A stretch of 64,000 nt of DNA from Heterohyrax brucei (taxonomy: Eukaryota; Chordata; Mammalia; Hyracoidea; Procaviidae): contig CM053142.1 of NCBI GenBank assembly GCA_028571685.1, positions 198,950,796 to 199,014,795 on the forward strand. The letters are read 5' to 3'. Positions within the stretch are counted from its first letter, which is position 1, and each line of letters begins with the position of its first letter. Below the pieces are notes generated by a model that worked only from the letters and a program-made list of their open reading frames with translations, was not told the origin of the DNA and ran no database searches. The translations under genes and the position numbers were made by a program. This document shows positions 11,345 through 23,300 of this stretch, piece by piece.

Positions 11345-12665
11345 GGGCTAGTGTATTAGTTTCCTGGGATTGCTTTAACAAATTTTCACCAATTGGATGA
11401 TCTACAACAGAAATTTATTACCTTATGCTTTAACAAATTATCACCAATTGGATGATCTACAACAACAGAAATTTATTACTTTAAAGTTCTAGAGGCCAGA
11501 AGTCTGAAACCAAGGTATCAGGAAGGCTGTGTTTCCTTCCGAGGCTCTAGAGATGAGGCCATTCCTTTTCTAGCTTTGGTGGTACAGGCAGTCTGTGACT
11601 TGTGACTGCATCACTCAATATCTGCTGTGATCATTTTTCTTCCCTGCTTAAATGCCATCTTCTTCTTTCTTAATAGGGACACATGTGATTGCATTTAGGG
11701 TCTACCCAGTTAATATGGGGTAAACTCCTCCTGCTGAAGCCCATCACCCACAAAGACCTCTGTGAGCAGAGCTACAGGCCTTTGTGATGGCAGATGGATG
11801 CATCTCACCCCTGACATATTTCTGGCTGTATATATTTTCACCCCAATTAAACTCTACCCCCAAATACCCCCTCATCTCCCTGCACAAGGACAAATGCTGA
11901 GCCCGGGAATGCCCAGCCCTGCTGACTTCCCCAACTGCACATCCCCACCCATGTGAAAAGAATTATCCTTTTTAGAACAGTTATAAGGTGGGGGACAGTA
12001 GGTGTTTACTGTCCCCACAGGAGGAGATAAAATAAAGAGCAAAGTAGGAACAAATAGAGATTATAATCTTCAGGCCCTTCCTCCTATACCTTTTAACCTT
12101 GAGTTTTAAGTAGGGCTGATTGAGCTCAAGGCATAACTTTGTTTTCACTGTCAATTACACACCTGCCTCGGGCCATTATCTAGAAAGCCTTGACAATTAA
12201 CAAGATCACGAGGTTTCAGTTTCAAGTTAGCTAATAGCTCGTATGGTCGGGGGGCAGGGTAAAAATCACATCACCTCAAGATCACGAGGTTTCGGTTTCA
12301 AATTAGCCAATCACGAGGTTTTGGTTTCAAATTAGCCAATAGATTGTGTGGTCAGTGGGCAGGGTAAAACTCACGTCACTTTGACTATAAAAACAATAAA
12401 GACAGACAGCTCTCTCTCTTGGTCAGGCTGCCTCAAACCAGAAAATTCTTTCCTGTCTCCCTTGTTCATTTTCCTGCCGACGCCTTCCCTCCCTCCGTGC
12501 GTGACCCTGAAAAGTTGTCGGGGCTGGCTCCCGGCATCCTCCAGTCAAGATCTTTAACTGAATTACATTTTGCACTCCTTAGAGAAATATTCATAAGCTC
12601 TGGACACTAGGAAGTGAACTTTTGAGGGGGGCACCATTTAATCAACCACAGTTAGGTTTGAAGGC
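11345..12665 (-). mobile_element. ancient MaLR-type LTR split by an ERVK LTR
   Basis: The left piece at 11345-11731 begins 'gtgtattagtttcctgggattgc', the antisense end of MaLR-type LTRs. The right piece at 12537-12665 ends in 'ttaatcaaccacag'. Joined, they read across 'ggggtaaactcctccagtcaagatc'. A tandem duplication of about 58 bp is visible at 11371-11482, each unit containing 'tcaccaattggatgatctac'. Confidence 0.6.
11732..12536 (+). mobile_element. ERVK-like (class II) solo LTR with 6-bp duplication
   Basis: It starts TGCTGAAG and ends CTCCCGGCA. TCCTCC stands on both sides (11726-11731 and 12537-12542); six bases is the size expected for class II ERVs. It contains direct repeats of 'atcacgaggttt(t/c)ggtttcaaattagccaat'-type blocks at about 12203-12345 and 'ctataaaaacaataaagac' near 12384. 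It is 805 bp and non-coding, with its relative at 1-1010. Confidence 0.75.
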
Positions 12666-12666
12666 C

Positions 12667-12866
12667 ACAGAAGGCATGAACATTGAACAAGCATAAAGAA
12701 GTGCTCCAGGACCCTGCCTGGAGCTTCACAAATTACCTCTGTGATCCTTATAACGTCACTGTACTGAAGAGGAAACTGAGGTACACCGGACCAAATAATG
12801 CTCTCATGCTCAAAGTTGGGGGCAAGATAAAAGTTGGTGCAACAACCCCTCAGGCTGTAAGGCCGG
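12667..12866. other. short unassigned stretch
   Basis: Contains 'gaagaggaaactgaggtaca' near 12765, a motif common in ancient MIR/L2-type repeats. The last five bases (12862-12866, GCCGG) are the left flank of the following provirus. Confidence 0.4.
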
Positions 12867-13367
12867 TGTTTTAGTCAGCTAGGGCTGCTCTAACAGAAAT
12901 ACCACAGAGTGGATGGCTTTAACAAAGAAAGATTTATTCTTACACAGTCCGGTAGGTTGCAAGTCCATATTCAGGGTGTCCACTCCAGGAAAAGACTTTC
13001 CCCTTGACGGCTCTGGAGGAAAGTCCGGTATTGCATCAGTCATTGTCCAGGGAGTGTCCTAACGCAAGAACCTCTGGTCTGAACGACGCGCTCTGCTCCC
13101 GGTGCTGCTTGCTTGATGGTAGTGAGGTTCTCAAATTGTCCTTGGTTCTTTTTCCTTTTATTCCTTGCAAGCTAAAAGCATTAAGGGTGGGGCAAGCCAT
13201 ACTCCAGGGAAACTTCCCCCATAGCAGGAATTCACAGCCCCACCCTAATCCTTTAACATACAGGTTAGCAAAACCACACAATGGAGGACAGTCCCAAGAT
13301 ACTGGGAACCATATCCCAGCCACGTGGCTGCACACATTTTTGGGGGGACACAATTCAAACCATGACA
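12867..13367 (-). repeat. 3' LTR of the 12867-14819 provirus
   Basis: A 501-bp LTR, TG...CA in minus-strand reading, near-identical to its partner at 14323-14819. Differences visible by eye are a few substitutions and a 4-base difference near 'taacatacaggtt'. This level of divergence suggests a moderately old insertion. Confidence 0.85.
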
Positions 13368-14322
13368 TCCCACCCTTTGACAACCCAAAAATCACATCAC
13401 AAAACATTTAACACATTCATCTCACCATAGCAAAATTATGTCCATCCATATAACAGAAGTCTTAAATCAGCTCCAAGTCCAAAATACAAAAACTCTTCTA
13501 CATCTGTGAAACTTAGAAGGCATTAACAGGCAACAGGCAAGTCAACAGAACACATTACATTAGCCCTCAAAGCTTTGGAAATACTCTTACATTTTCTGAG
13601 ACATTCTACACAACAGCAATGCTCTCCAGACTCTACGTATCGGCCATACTCTCAGGTTTCTGAGTGGAGACCTCCAGCCCCGTGCTACAACTTTGCCTTC
13701 AAGGCCCACTTGGACAGAAACTCTGTCCCATCGGCTTTAGGAGCACCCTAAGCCCAACTGAGTGGCAATTCCACCCTTATGAACACAGCACGCCATGGTT
13801 CCACCCTTTCGAACCCCTGAGGTCATGGCCATACCTCTTGAGACTGAGGCAGCTCAGCTTCTCATGCTATCTGCCTCTTCAGCTTCAGCTTCCTATGGCC
13901 GCATGGCCTGGGCCTCAGGCCCACATCTGCCCTGCCGGGCAAGTGTTCCAAAGCTCTGTAGCTCCACTGGTTTAAGTGCCCGGAGGCACCCCACTCTTGC
14001 TGGAAAGCGTCCTGCCCAAAGGCACTAAACTCTCTCACTCCGTGGGTCAGCAAGGCCAGCTCCACCGATTCAAGTGCCCAGAGGCACCCCGTTCCACGAG
14101 GAAAACTCTGCGCAGGCACTGACCTCTCTCACTCCAAGGGTCGGCTCCAGCGCTGCCTCTGGTTCTGCTGCTGCCGCTGCCGCTGCTGCCAATCCTCTGT
14201 TGTTTCTCACCATCTGCGCCTTCTTCGTTCCTTCTGAATCTTCTATCCATTCGCAGTTTCAAAGTGGCTTCCACATTTTAGGTATTTGCTAGAGCAGCAC
14301 CCCACTCCTACGGTACCAATTC

Positions 14323-14819
14323 TGTTTTAGTCAGCTAGGGCTGCTCTAACAGAAATACCACAGAGTGGATGGCTTTAACAAGGAAAGATTTATTCTTACA
14401 CAGTCCGGTAGGTTGCAAGTCCATATTCAGGGTGTCCGCTCCAGGAAAAGACTTTCCCCTTGACGGCTCTGGAGGAAAGTCCAGTATTGCATCAGTCATT
14501 GTCCAGGGAGTGTCCTAACCCAAGAACCTCTGGTCTGAACGACGCGCTCTGCTCCCGGTGCTGCTTGCTTGATGGTAGCGAGGTTCTCAAATTGTCCTTG
14601 GTTCTTTTTCCTTTTATTCCTTGCAAGCTAAAAGCATTAAGGGTGGGGCAAGCCATACTCTAGGGAAACTTCCCCCATAGCAGGAATTCACAGCCCCACC
14701 CTAATCCTTTTACAGGTTAGCAAAACCACACAATGGAGGACAGTCCCAAGATACTGGGAACCATATCCCAGCCACGTGGCTGCACACATTTTTGGGGGGA
14801 CACAATTCAAACCATGACA
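14323..14819 (-). repeat. 5' LTR of the 12867-14819 provirus
   Basis: A 497-bp partner LTR. In minus-strand reading it begins TGTCATGG and ends CTAAAACA, with a poly(A)-like 'aagaataaa' near its 3' side. Confidence 0.85.
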
Positions 14820-14824
14820 GCCAG

Positions 14825-16019
14825 TGACCTTCCGTAAGTGTTCTGGGATAAACAGAAGACTGAGTAGATAAAACTGGAGGCAGAAGCCCCTTGAGAAACT
14901 GGGGTGGATCGTCTGATAACAAGGAAGGAAGGAAGAGGAGTGGCTTGAGGAGGGTGGTCAGGGTTGTAATCTGAGATAAGACTGAAGTAGATAATATTTC
15001 AAGGCTGATGCAATTCCAGGGGAGGGTAAATCCTGGAGGGTCTTTATGGAAGAGATCACTAGAATTGAGAGAATCAACAGTTCTGGCTGATCAAGAGTTA
15101 AAGAACTAACAAAGGTGTTAGAGAGGCCATTTATGTGGATGCCCAAGGGGACCTGTTTGATGACACAAATCATGATCAAGGGAAATATGGAAAGTTAGGG
15201 CCAAAACCCTTTGAGAATTCTAGGCAAATTGGGACATATGGGTGGAAATGGAGAGGTTAATATGTCCAGACTTCTTGAACCTCAGAAATGGGGAGTATTC
15301 TTATGAACAGTGCTCGTAAAATTGAAAAGATAGTGTGATAAGTTGCTGCTCCTGACCTGGTTTGAATTCACAGTGGCTGTGATTCATTTAGTCGTCCATT
15401 CATTCACTCATTTCCTTAGCACCTACTATATTCCAGGAACAGTGCTTGGAACTTGGGAATTCGAAGAGAGAGAAGACAGCATCTCTGCTCTCCAGCAGCT
15501 GTCAGTCATCAGTGTAAAATAATAAAGGTCAATCTTAGGAAAACGCTGTAGGAGAGAAGATGCACAGATTGCACTTGGGGCGTGAAAGAGTCATGATCAA
15601 TCATTTCGTGGTCATAAATCTTCTCTCTGGACTTGAATAACTGCCATCCTCTGCACCCAAAGAATGAGATGGTCCTTCCCAGGTGGTTTTCAGGTATTAG
15701 CATCAAGTGCATCGTCCTGTCCTCGGTGATAATTTGCCACAGAAGTAATTTAGCCATAAGAAATAGTGCACATAATTTCCATCGAGTGTTAAAAGAAGGA
15801 TAACTTCATTGCACTCCTGCTCTTGAAACTCCAGCCTCTTTAGCCAGATCTTCTCTGAAGTTCTTCCCGACACCGTTTCCTTAGCTCCGTGTCCATGTGT
15901 CCTTACCTCGCCTGCTCACAATCCTGACCTTGTCTAAAGCCCTGAGCAACCTCCACTCTCTCACATAGCTCCATGTGCGGCCACAGCAAGGTGGGGCCCT
16001 GAACACATAGCTGGTGCTG
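14825..16019. other. mostly unassigned, one ancient repeat
   Basis: No gene seen. At about 15380-15490, 'tccattcattcactcatttccttagcacctactatattccaggaacagtgcttgg' is a typical fragment of an old mammalian interspersed repeat (L2/MIR era). The rest looks like unique sequence. Confidence 0.45.
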
Positions 16020-16160
16020 CAAAACCAAACCCACTGCTGTCAAGTCGATTCCAACTCACAGCAACCCTATAGGGCAAGGTTTCCAAGAACAGCTGGTGAA
16101 TTCAAACTGCCGACCTTTTGGTTAACAGCTGAACGCTTAACCACTACCCCACTAGGGCTG
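16020..16160 (-). mobile_element. AfroSINE, minus strand
   Basis: In reverse it reads as the afrotherian tRNA-derived SINE: 'ggttaagcgttcagctgtt' (A/B-box area) to 'tgagttggaatcgactt'. Plus-strand landmarks are 'cactgctgtcaagtcgattc', 'accctatagggcaagg' and 'gaccttttggttaacagctg'. SINEs of this kind are restricted to Afrotheria, and this is my main taxonomic clue. Confidence 0.85.
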
Positions 16161-16299
16161 CAGCTGGTGCCTAAGCAACACTTTTTTGTATGTGAGTAAA
16201 CACAGTTTCAGGGTTATCACTTCACCTGCTGCCATCAGTACCTCTCCAGCCTGCTCACGGTACGCTGTGGATTGCAAGTTCATCCTATTTGGTTCAAAC

Positions 16300-17300
16300 C
16301 TGATCAGCACCCGGAGGAGGAACAGCTCCTCCCCTGATCAGCACCCGGAGGCGGACAGCTCCGGGGGCGGGGGCGCAGGGAGGGACGGCTCTTCCCCGCC
16401 AAGTCCCGCTCGGCCAAGGACCGAATCACCCCAGATCCAGGCTGCGGACCCCACTCTTCCTTCTGGATTCCTGGAGCGGTCCGTGCAGCACGTAGGGCCG
16501 CACCCACGCTTCCTCCAGACTCCCCTTCAAAGATAAGCCATTTACCAGAGGTCTGGGGAACCCACCGCGGGCTCGTCATCAGAAGCTCACCTCACCCCTT
16601 CCCATCTGCAGGTCCTCCTTCCCCGGAACCTGGGCTCCCCCCCACCGATCGGCTTCTCACCTGGTCCCGTCCCCCCTCCCCCCCACCCCCCCGCACCCCC
16701 ACCCGCAGAAGAAACGCAGCACGTCCGATCCTTCCCCAACGAGCGCCTCCATCAAACCACAGCCTCTCGGCCAACCAGCTTCCCCGTCGCCCCCTCCCCG
16801 CCCCCCTCGCTCCCTCCCCCACCCCCCCGGCCCGGATCCGCCTTCCCCTCCCCCTGCGGCGCCGCCGCCTGCGCTGCCGCGGTGTCCCGACCCGGTGTCG
16901 CGGAGTGTGCCGGCGGGCTGGTGTCGCAGGGCGTGTCACGAGGTGACTGGGGGGGGCCGCGGGCCGCGGGCGGGCGCGACCCAGGGCGCGCGGGGCTGTC
17001 GCTGCGCCCGCCCCTCCCCCGCGCGGCCGGGAGGCCCTTCCCCGGAGAAGATGGCGGATCGGGCGGAGATGTTTTCTCTCTCCACCTTTCACTCGCTGTC
17101 GCCGCCGGGCTGCAGGTACGCACCGGGGTGCCCCGGGCCTTGGCGGGCCCCTTGCTGCAGCCCCCTTCTCGTCCTGGGGCTCAGACGCCTCCGCCACCCG
17201 CCTACACCCACACACCCCTGGCCCTGGAGGACCCAACGCCAGCCCCCTCCACCTCCTCGGGAGGCCTGTGGCTCCTGCTCCCCCCGCCCCTCCCCGCTTC
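16300..17300 (+). promoter_or_regulatory. CpG-island promoter of MAPK8IP2
   Basis: A strongly GC- and CpG-rich stretch surrounds the first coding exon, with dense C-runs at 16670-16850 and CpGs most frequent at 16850-17050. No TATA box is evident. The transcription start cannot be fixed from sequence. A direct repeat of about 34 bp ('ctgatcagcacccggagg') lies at 16300-16365 on the upstream edge. Confidence 0.7.
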
Positions 17301-20300
17301 TGGGTGTCTCCATTTTTGTCCCGTTCTCAGTGCCAGTGACCCCAGCAACTGTCGCACCTCCCCTCCCCCATTTCCCCCGGACCCAGTGCCGCACCCAGCC
17401 TGGGTCGCCGACCTGTCAAGGGCCGAGGCTCTGTCCTGAGCCCCCGCGGGCAGTCATTGGGGAAGGATGCTGGGCACACCCTCCGCACCCAATGTCCTTG
17501 TGGCCCTGCGAGGCCTTGCTTGGTGGAGCCCCGTGGTGGGGCCCAGGGAGGGACTGAAGTCAAGCCTGGAGTCTTGCGGGAGGGGACGAGATGGGGAGGG
17601 GGCTGGACCTCCGGGTGTAGGCCGGTTGTGGGCAGGAGGGAGGCAAATGGGCCAGGCTTCATCCTGAGAGCAGCTGACCCCTCCTTCATGCTGCTGCGGC
17701 GGCAGCTCCCTTCCCCCCTGCTCCCTGCGCAGGGGTGCTCCCCTGAGGTCGAGGCAGCGAGACCCAGAGGGCCTTCACGAGCCGGGAAGGGAAGGGCAGC
17801 TGCTGGCTCTTGGAGGGGGCGGAAGGTGGCTTCCCTTGAGTCCGGTGTAGTGCCGTGGGGGAGGGGATGCCCAGAGAACAGAGCTTGACTTGAAGCTGCA
17901 GGGCTGGGGCCTGGGAGCCCTGAAGACCCCCATGGCTTCCTCTCAGGACCAGCCTCTGGGCCAGAGTCCAGGGTTGGTGGCTCTTTCAGGAGCCGTGTCC
18001 TTGCTCTCTGACCCTGGGCTCCTGTCCAGGGCTCCTCAGGACATAAGCCTGGAAGAATTTGACGACGAAGATCTGTCTGAGATCACCGATGACTGTGGCC
18101 TTGGTCTCAGCTATGACTCGGACCACTGTGAAAAGGTGGGGAAGGGGCTGGGCCCCTAGAGCCCGATGGAAGGAGGGAGGGTCTCACTTAGCTAGGCTCT
18201 GCTTAGCACTGTGTTGCAGTTTTCGGTGGGCCTGATCTCTGCCTTGAAGCAGGAGGGCCTCTTGCTGCCCCCAGGTTTCTTAGCTACGTGGCCTGGGGTC
18301 GAGCCTCTTCCCTGACAGAGTAAGCAGGTCCTCCGCTGAGGGCCCCACTCGGCAGGGAAGTTCTTGCCCGGTCCTGTCGGTGTCACCTTTGCAGACTGAA
18401 CGCTGAGTGCTCAGGTCCGTTCGCAAAAACATCTAGCACCTTCCGGCTGCCATCTCATCATGTCTGCTCCAGTCTCTGCACCTGTCCACCTTGTGTCCTC
18501 GTCTCTGTCACCTTTGTAACTCCCTGTCCCCTCTGCCTTCCCATCTCCTTGCCTGGTCACTTTCAGTCCTTCAGAAGCAGAGCCGTGGGGCAGGCACCGG
18601 TGACTTTGGGTGCTAGGAGCTGCATAGGACAGGTGTGGTTCTGGCCCTCAGGAAGCAGACATGTAGTGGACAGTGACTGCCCACACATCAGGGGGCTGGA
18701 TTCCACTGCGGGGTGGCCCCAAGGTTGACGTGGGCTGTGCTCTCCACCTTTTCAGTCACTCTCAGTGTTTAATGAACTGCTGCTGTGCGCCAGGTTCTAT
18801 TCCTGGGGCTGTGGGCACCCGTGCAAAAATGTGGACACAGCCCTGCCCTCATGGAACTTGCAGTCTAGTGGGGGTCAGACCCACAGCCATGCAAGGAGCA
18901 CTGTGCACTCTGTTCACTGCTAAGAAAGAGGCAGTGTCATTGTGGAATGGGGCAGGCGGAGGTGGGGTGAAGGCTCAGGAGGTGGGCTGGGACCCCTCCC
19001 CAGGTCTTCTGCCTTCCTTGCATAGGAGTGGGCCTTTCCCAAGACCTGAAGCACTATAGGCCATCACACGGGTGGTGATGGGCAGTGGGACCCCAGGCCA
19101 TTCACCCTGACTTGCTCCCTGCTTGTCCCTCTTCTGGGAGCTGTGACTGAGTCACCATCACCCACTGTGGCCCAGCCTTGCCATCCCCCTTTTTCCTTCA
19201 GGACAGTCTCAACCTGGGACGCTCGGAGCAGCCACACCCCATCTGCTCCTTCCAGGACGACTTCCAGGAGTTTGAGATGATTGATGACAATGAAGAAGAG
19301 GAGGAGGAGGAGGACGAGGAGGAAGAAGAGGAGGACGAAGAGGGAGACGGGGAGGGAGAGGAGGGAAGCCTCCCTGGCTCTGATGCTCCTGCTCTGGAGG
19401 CCCTGATCCCCTCCCCCTCCACTGGTGAGCCCCACAAGCACAGGCCCACCACACTCCACCTGGCTGCCCTGGGAGCCCAGGTGAGTGGCAGGACCCCAGC
19501 AGGCCAGCCTGGGAGTCTGGGCCCAAGCAGCCCCTCCTCAGCCCAGCTCTTCTGTCTCCAGGACTCTCTGAACAACAATGGCAGCTACGAACCTGACGCT
19601 CCAGCCCGGTGGCAGGAGACGCTGCTGTGTTCACCTCCCCAGGAGCCCCTCCCAGGTGAGCGGGCAGGGGAGAGGAGGAGGGGGAGGGGAGGCTGGCTGC
19701 CAGGGAGAGCCTGGGCCTGATGACGGGCCACCACAATGCCGCCTGCCTTTCCACCCGTCTCACCCTGTCCCATGAACTTGCAGACCCTCCGGGCGCCCTC
19801 CCGTCCACAGACACGGGTCCCTGTGGACCCCAGTCCCCAGGGCACCGCGGCTGCGACTGCGAAGGGTACCAGCCCGAGAACCCCGTGGCGCCAGGCGGGG
19901 CCTCGCCCTCCTCCGACCCGGGCATCGAGGCCGACCTGGGGAGCCACTCGAGCGGGGGCCGCGGGGGCCGGCGCAGCAGCCAGGAGCTGTCCACGCCGGG
20001 TTCCGACTCGGAGGACGCGGGCGGCTCGCGCCTGGGCCGCATGATCTCGTCCATCTCCGAGACCGAGCTGGAGCTGAGCAGCGATGGGGGCAGCAGCAGC
20101 AGCAGCGGCCGCTCCTCGCACCTCACCAACTCCATCGAGGAGGCCTCGTCGCCGGCCTCGGAGCCCGAGCCGGAAGCAGAACCCCCGGACGAACCCCCGC
20201 GCCGCCCCGCCTTCCTGCCGGTGGGCCCAGACGACACCAACAGCGAGTACGAGTCCGGGTCCGAGTCGGAACCGGACCTCAGCGAGGATGCCGACTCGCC

Positions 20301-23300
20301 CTGGCTGCTCAGCAACTTGGTCAGCCGCATGATCTCCGAGGGCTCCTCGCCCATCCGCTGTCCCGGCCAGTGTCTGTCGCCGCGCCCACCCGGGGAGCCT
20401 GCGTCGCCGGCTGGTGGGGACGCCGAGGCCGCCGAGGCCGCCGAGGCTGCCGAGCAGGTCGGTGTGGAGCTGGTGGACATGGAGACGCTGTGCGGGCCAC
20501 CGCCGCCCACGCCCCCCGTGCCCACCCGTCCCAGCCCGGCGCAGCCTGGGCCCTGCCTCTTCCTTAGCAACCCCACGCGAGACACCATCACGCCGCTGTG
20601 GGCTGCCGTAGGCCGTGCCCCCCGCCCGGGCCGGGCCTGCTCCACTGCCTGCTCGGAGGAGGAAGAGGAGGAGGAAGAGGAAGAGGCTGAGGACAGGGCA
20701 GGGCCGCAGGGTGGCCGGGGGCCGGGCCCAGAAGTGCCGCGGGATGCCTCACTGGTCTACGATGCCGTCAAGTACACACTGGTGGTGGACGAGCACACGC
20801 AGCTGGAGCTGGTGAGCCTCCGGCGCTGCGCCGGCCTTGGCGACAGTGACAGCGAGGACAGCGGAGCTGAGGCCAGCGAGGAGGAGGCCGGGGCTGGGCT
20901 GCTGGGCAGCAGCGGAGGTGGGGACCTGGAGGACGCCTCCCCGGACAGCCCAGACCTCACCTTCTCTAAGAAGTTCCTGAACGTCTTTGTCAACAGCACC
21001 TCTCGATCCTCCAGTGAGTGGGAGGTGGGGAGGCTCTCTGGGCTCTGCTGGTCCCCCGGAGCACAGAGGGCAGCCCATGGGTCTCCCCTGGTTGGGTGGG
21101 TGCTCCCCTCTGGCCTCTGCAGATCCCAGCTGAGTGGGGGTCGGGTTGGGAGGCCGGCTGTGTGTGGACCTCTGTCTCAGGAGGCGGACACCAGGACCTG
21201 TAGGGCAGAGGGGAGCCAGGCTCCAGCCCAGCTCTGGCCCTTAGGTGCTGGGCTCCCCATCTCTGTCTCAGGCACTGAGTCCTTCGGCCTCTTTTCCTGC
21301 CTGGTGAATGGTGAAGAGCGTGAACAGACTCACCGGGCTGTCTTCAGGTATGGCCGCTTCCTCACCACAGCCTCCAGGGAGCACAGTCCTGGCTAGACCC
21401 TTGCCTACTTCCCACAGACATTGTGGGAGCTGGCAGAGGCCACTTACCCCACCCTGCCCTCTGCCGGGTGGCCACTCACCTCCCCGGCTGACCTCAGGTT
21501 CATCCCTCGCCATCCCGATGAGCTGGAGCTGGACGTGGACGACCCAGTGCTGGTGGAGGCCGAGGAAGATGACTTCTGGTTCCGGGGATTCAACATGAGG
21601 ACGGGGGAACGGGGGATCTTCCCTGCCTTCTATGCCCACGCCGTCCCAGGCCCTGCCAAGGACCTGCTGGGTGAGGTCCTGTCTAGGGTGGCAGCTGTCA
21701 CCCCCAGCCCACTGCCCCCTGACCTGGGCCTTGTCTGACTGCAGGGAGCAAGCGGAGTCCCTGCTGGGTAGACCGATTCGACGTCCAGTTCTTAGGCTCC
21801 GTGGAGGTTCCCTGTCACCAGGGCAATGGTGTCCTGTGTGCAGCCATGCAGAAGGTCAGTGGGGGTAGGGGCAGGCAAGGTTGAGTGGCAGGTAGTCATG
21901 TAGTTAGGGCTGCCGCAGGCTGGCTGCCACCCCTGGTGGCTCTAGTTGGGGGGTGGGGGTGGGGGTTGCTGGTGCCGAGGCTGCCATCCTGTTCAGTGGC
22001 CAAGCAGACAGGCCTGGCAGAGCTTGCAACCATCCCCACCGTCCTCTGCCAGCACCCCATGCCACCTGTCTAAAACAAATCTCCCAGTCCTGGGATCCTT
22101 CATTCATTCCCTCTGGGCATGTGTAACCACCTGCAGGCCATGGGAGTGTGGTCAGAGGGAGGAGGTCAGACTGATGAGCCCTGCTTCCAGGGCTCCTTGA
22201 GCCCCCAGGGACCAGGCAGTGAGTAGGTGGGGGACAGGGGGTGTTCCAGCCCCCACCAGAGCCACCTTCTTCGAAACAGCATTACGGGCCTCAGTGCCAT
22301 GTCCCCTCACCTCACTTCAAAGGGGCAGGCACGTGTCCACCAGGGAGGGGCTGAGGCCCTGTGACCCTTTGAGACCACCTCTTCCTCCCCAGATCGCCAC
22401 AGCCCGGAAACTGACGGTCCACCTGCGCCCTCCTGCCTCCTGTGACCTTGAGATATCTCTTCGTGGGGTCAAGCTGAGTCTGAGTGGAGGTGGACCTGAG
22501 GTGAGGGTAGGGGGACTGGGTCACGGTAGGGGACGTCAGGGGCCAGCTTGGAGGACGTGGGAGGGCCTGGCCCCCAAGTCTCACTGCAGCGTGTGTGCTC
22601 CCCTGCGTTTCAGTCTGAACGCTGCAGCCACTTCTTCCAGATGAAGAACATCTCCTTCTGTGGCTGCCACCCCCGCAACAGCTGGTGAGAGCCCACCTTC
22701 TGAGCACCCCAACCTGAGGACCTCCTGTGCCCACCCTGCGCAGCCCCCTGTGCCCATTCAGCTAAGTGCTGGACCCCTGCTCTGTGCTGGGCTCTGGGAA
22801 AACACAGTCAGATGAGGCTTGAGTCCAGTCTGTCTGGGAGTCAGACAGAGTACTTGGAGGAGATGTCTCGTATGCAGGGCACTGCTGAGCAGACCGGTGG
22901 GGAGACATGGCCTCCTTTCCTGGAGACCCCCAGCTAACTCTTCAATGCTGCATTGTGGGGGACAGCTGATCAGAGGCCTTTGGGGCGTCAGGGAGGCAGC
23001 TGTGATGAGAAGGGACGTATCGGTAGGCAAGACCTGGGCTGTTTGTGCCAAGGAGCCTGTACCAACCCCATCAGCGGTGGGCCCTGAGGCCCTCCATCCA
23101 AGGGTGTGCTGCAGCCTAGGGCCCAGCCAGTAGCCAGTTCCAGCCCCCATTTGCAGCTGGAGCAGAGCCACTGCAGTGGGACAGGTGTTGCAAGGTCACC
23201 AGGTCAGACCGGGGCATTGCAGAGGGGAGGGTCATGCAGATGCCAGAGACAGGAAAAGGGACCGACAGGACCTGCGGTGGACTGGAAGTGGAGGGTGACC

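Larger units (their letters stand above)
12867..14819 (-). mobile_element. ERVL/MaLR-type provirus with two LTRs
   Basis: Two nearly identical LTRs (12867-13367 and 14323-14819) in the same orientation enclose about 955 bp. In minus-strand reading the interior begins with a TGGTACC-type primer site just inside the 5' LTR (14322 downward, 'ttggtaccgtaggagtgggg'), close to the tRNA-Leu-type site of ERVL/MaLR elements. It ends in the purine run 'aaagggtggga' directly before the 3' LTR (13368-13378). Flanks GCCGG (12862-12866) and GCCAG (14820-14824) look like a 5-bp duplication with one change. The interior is far too short for gag-pol and has no open frame of note, as in MaLR elements, so it is inert. 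Confidence 0.85.

Noticed and set aside
12867-14819. Possible viral genes in the provirus interior
   Set aside because: The interior is under 1 kb with only short, unrelated open frames; no gag, pol or env motif is visible.
1-16000. CHKB or CPT1B, the genes expected upstream of MAPK8IP2 by human synteny
   Set aside because: No exon of either could be read. The interval is repeats and unassigned sequence, so they probably lie left of the window.
16592-17557. Several 185-220-codon frames around the MAPK8IP2 first exon
   Set aside because: Arg/Pro/Gly-rich products of the CpG island, with no homology and no splice support.
19209-20645. 478-codon open frame on the minus strand across MAPK8IP2
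   Set aside because: It is antisense to the long GC-rich exon 5 and the acidic exon 3. The amino-acid content (Ser/Gly/Pro/Arg) follows base composition, and the sense frame is the known protein.
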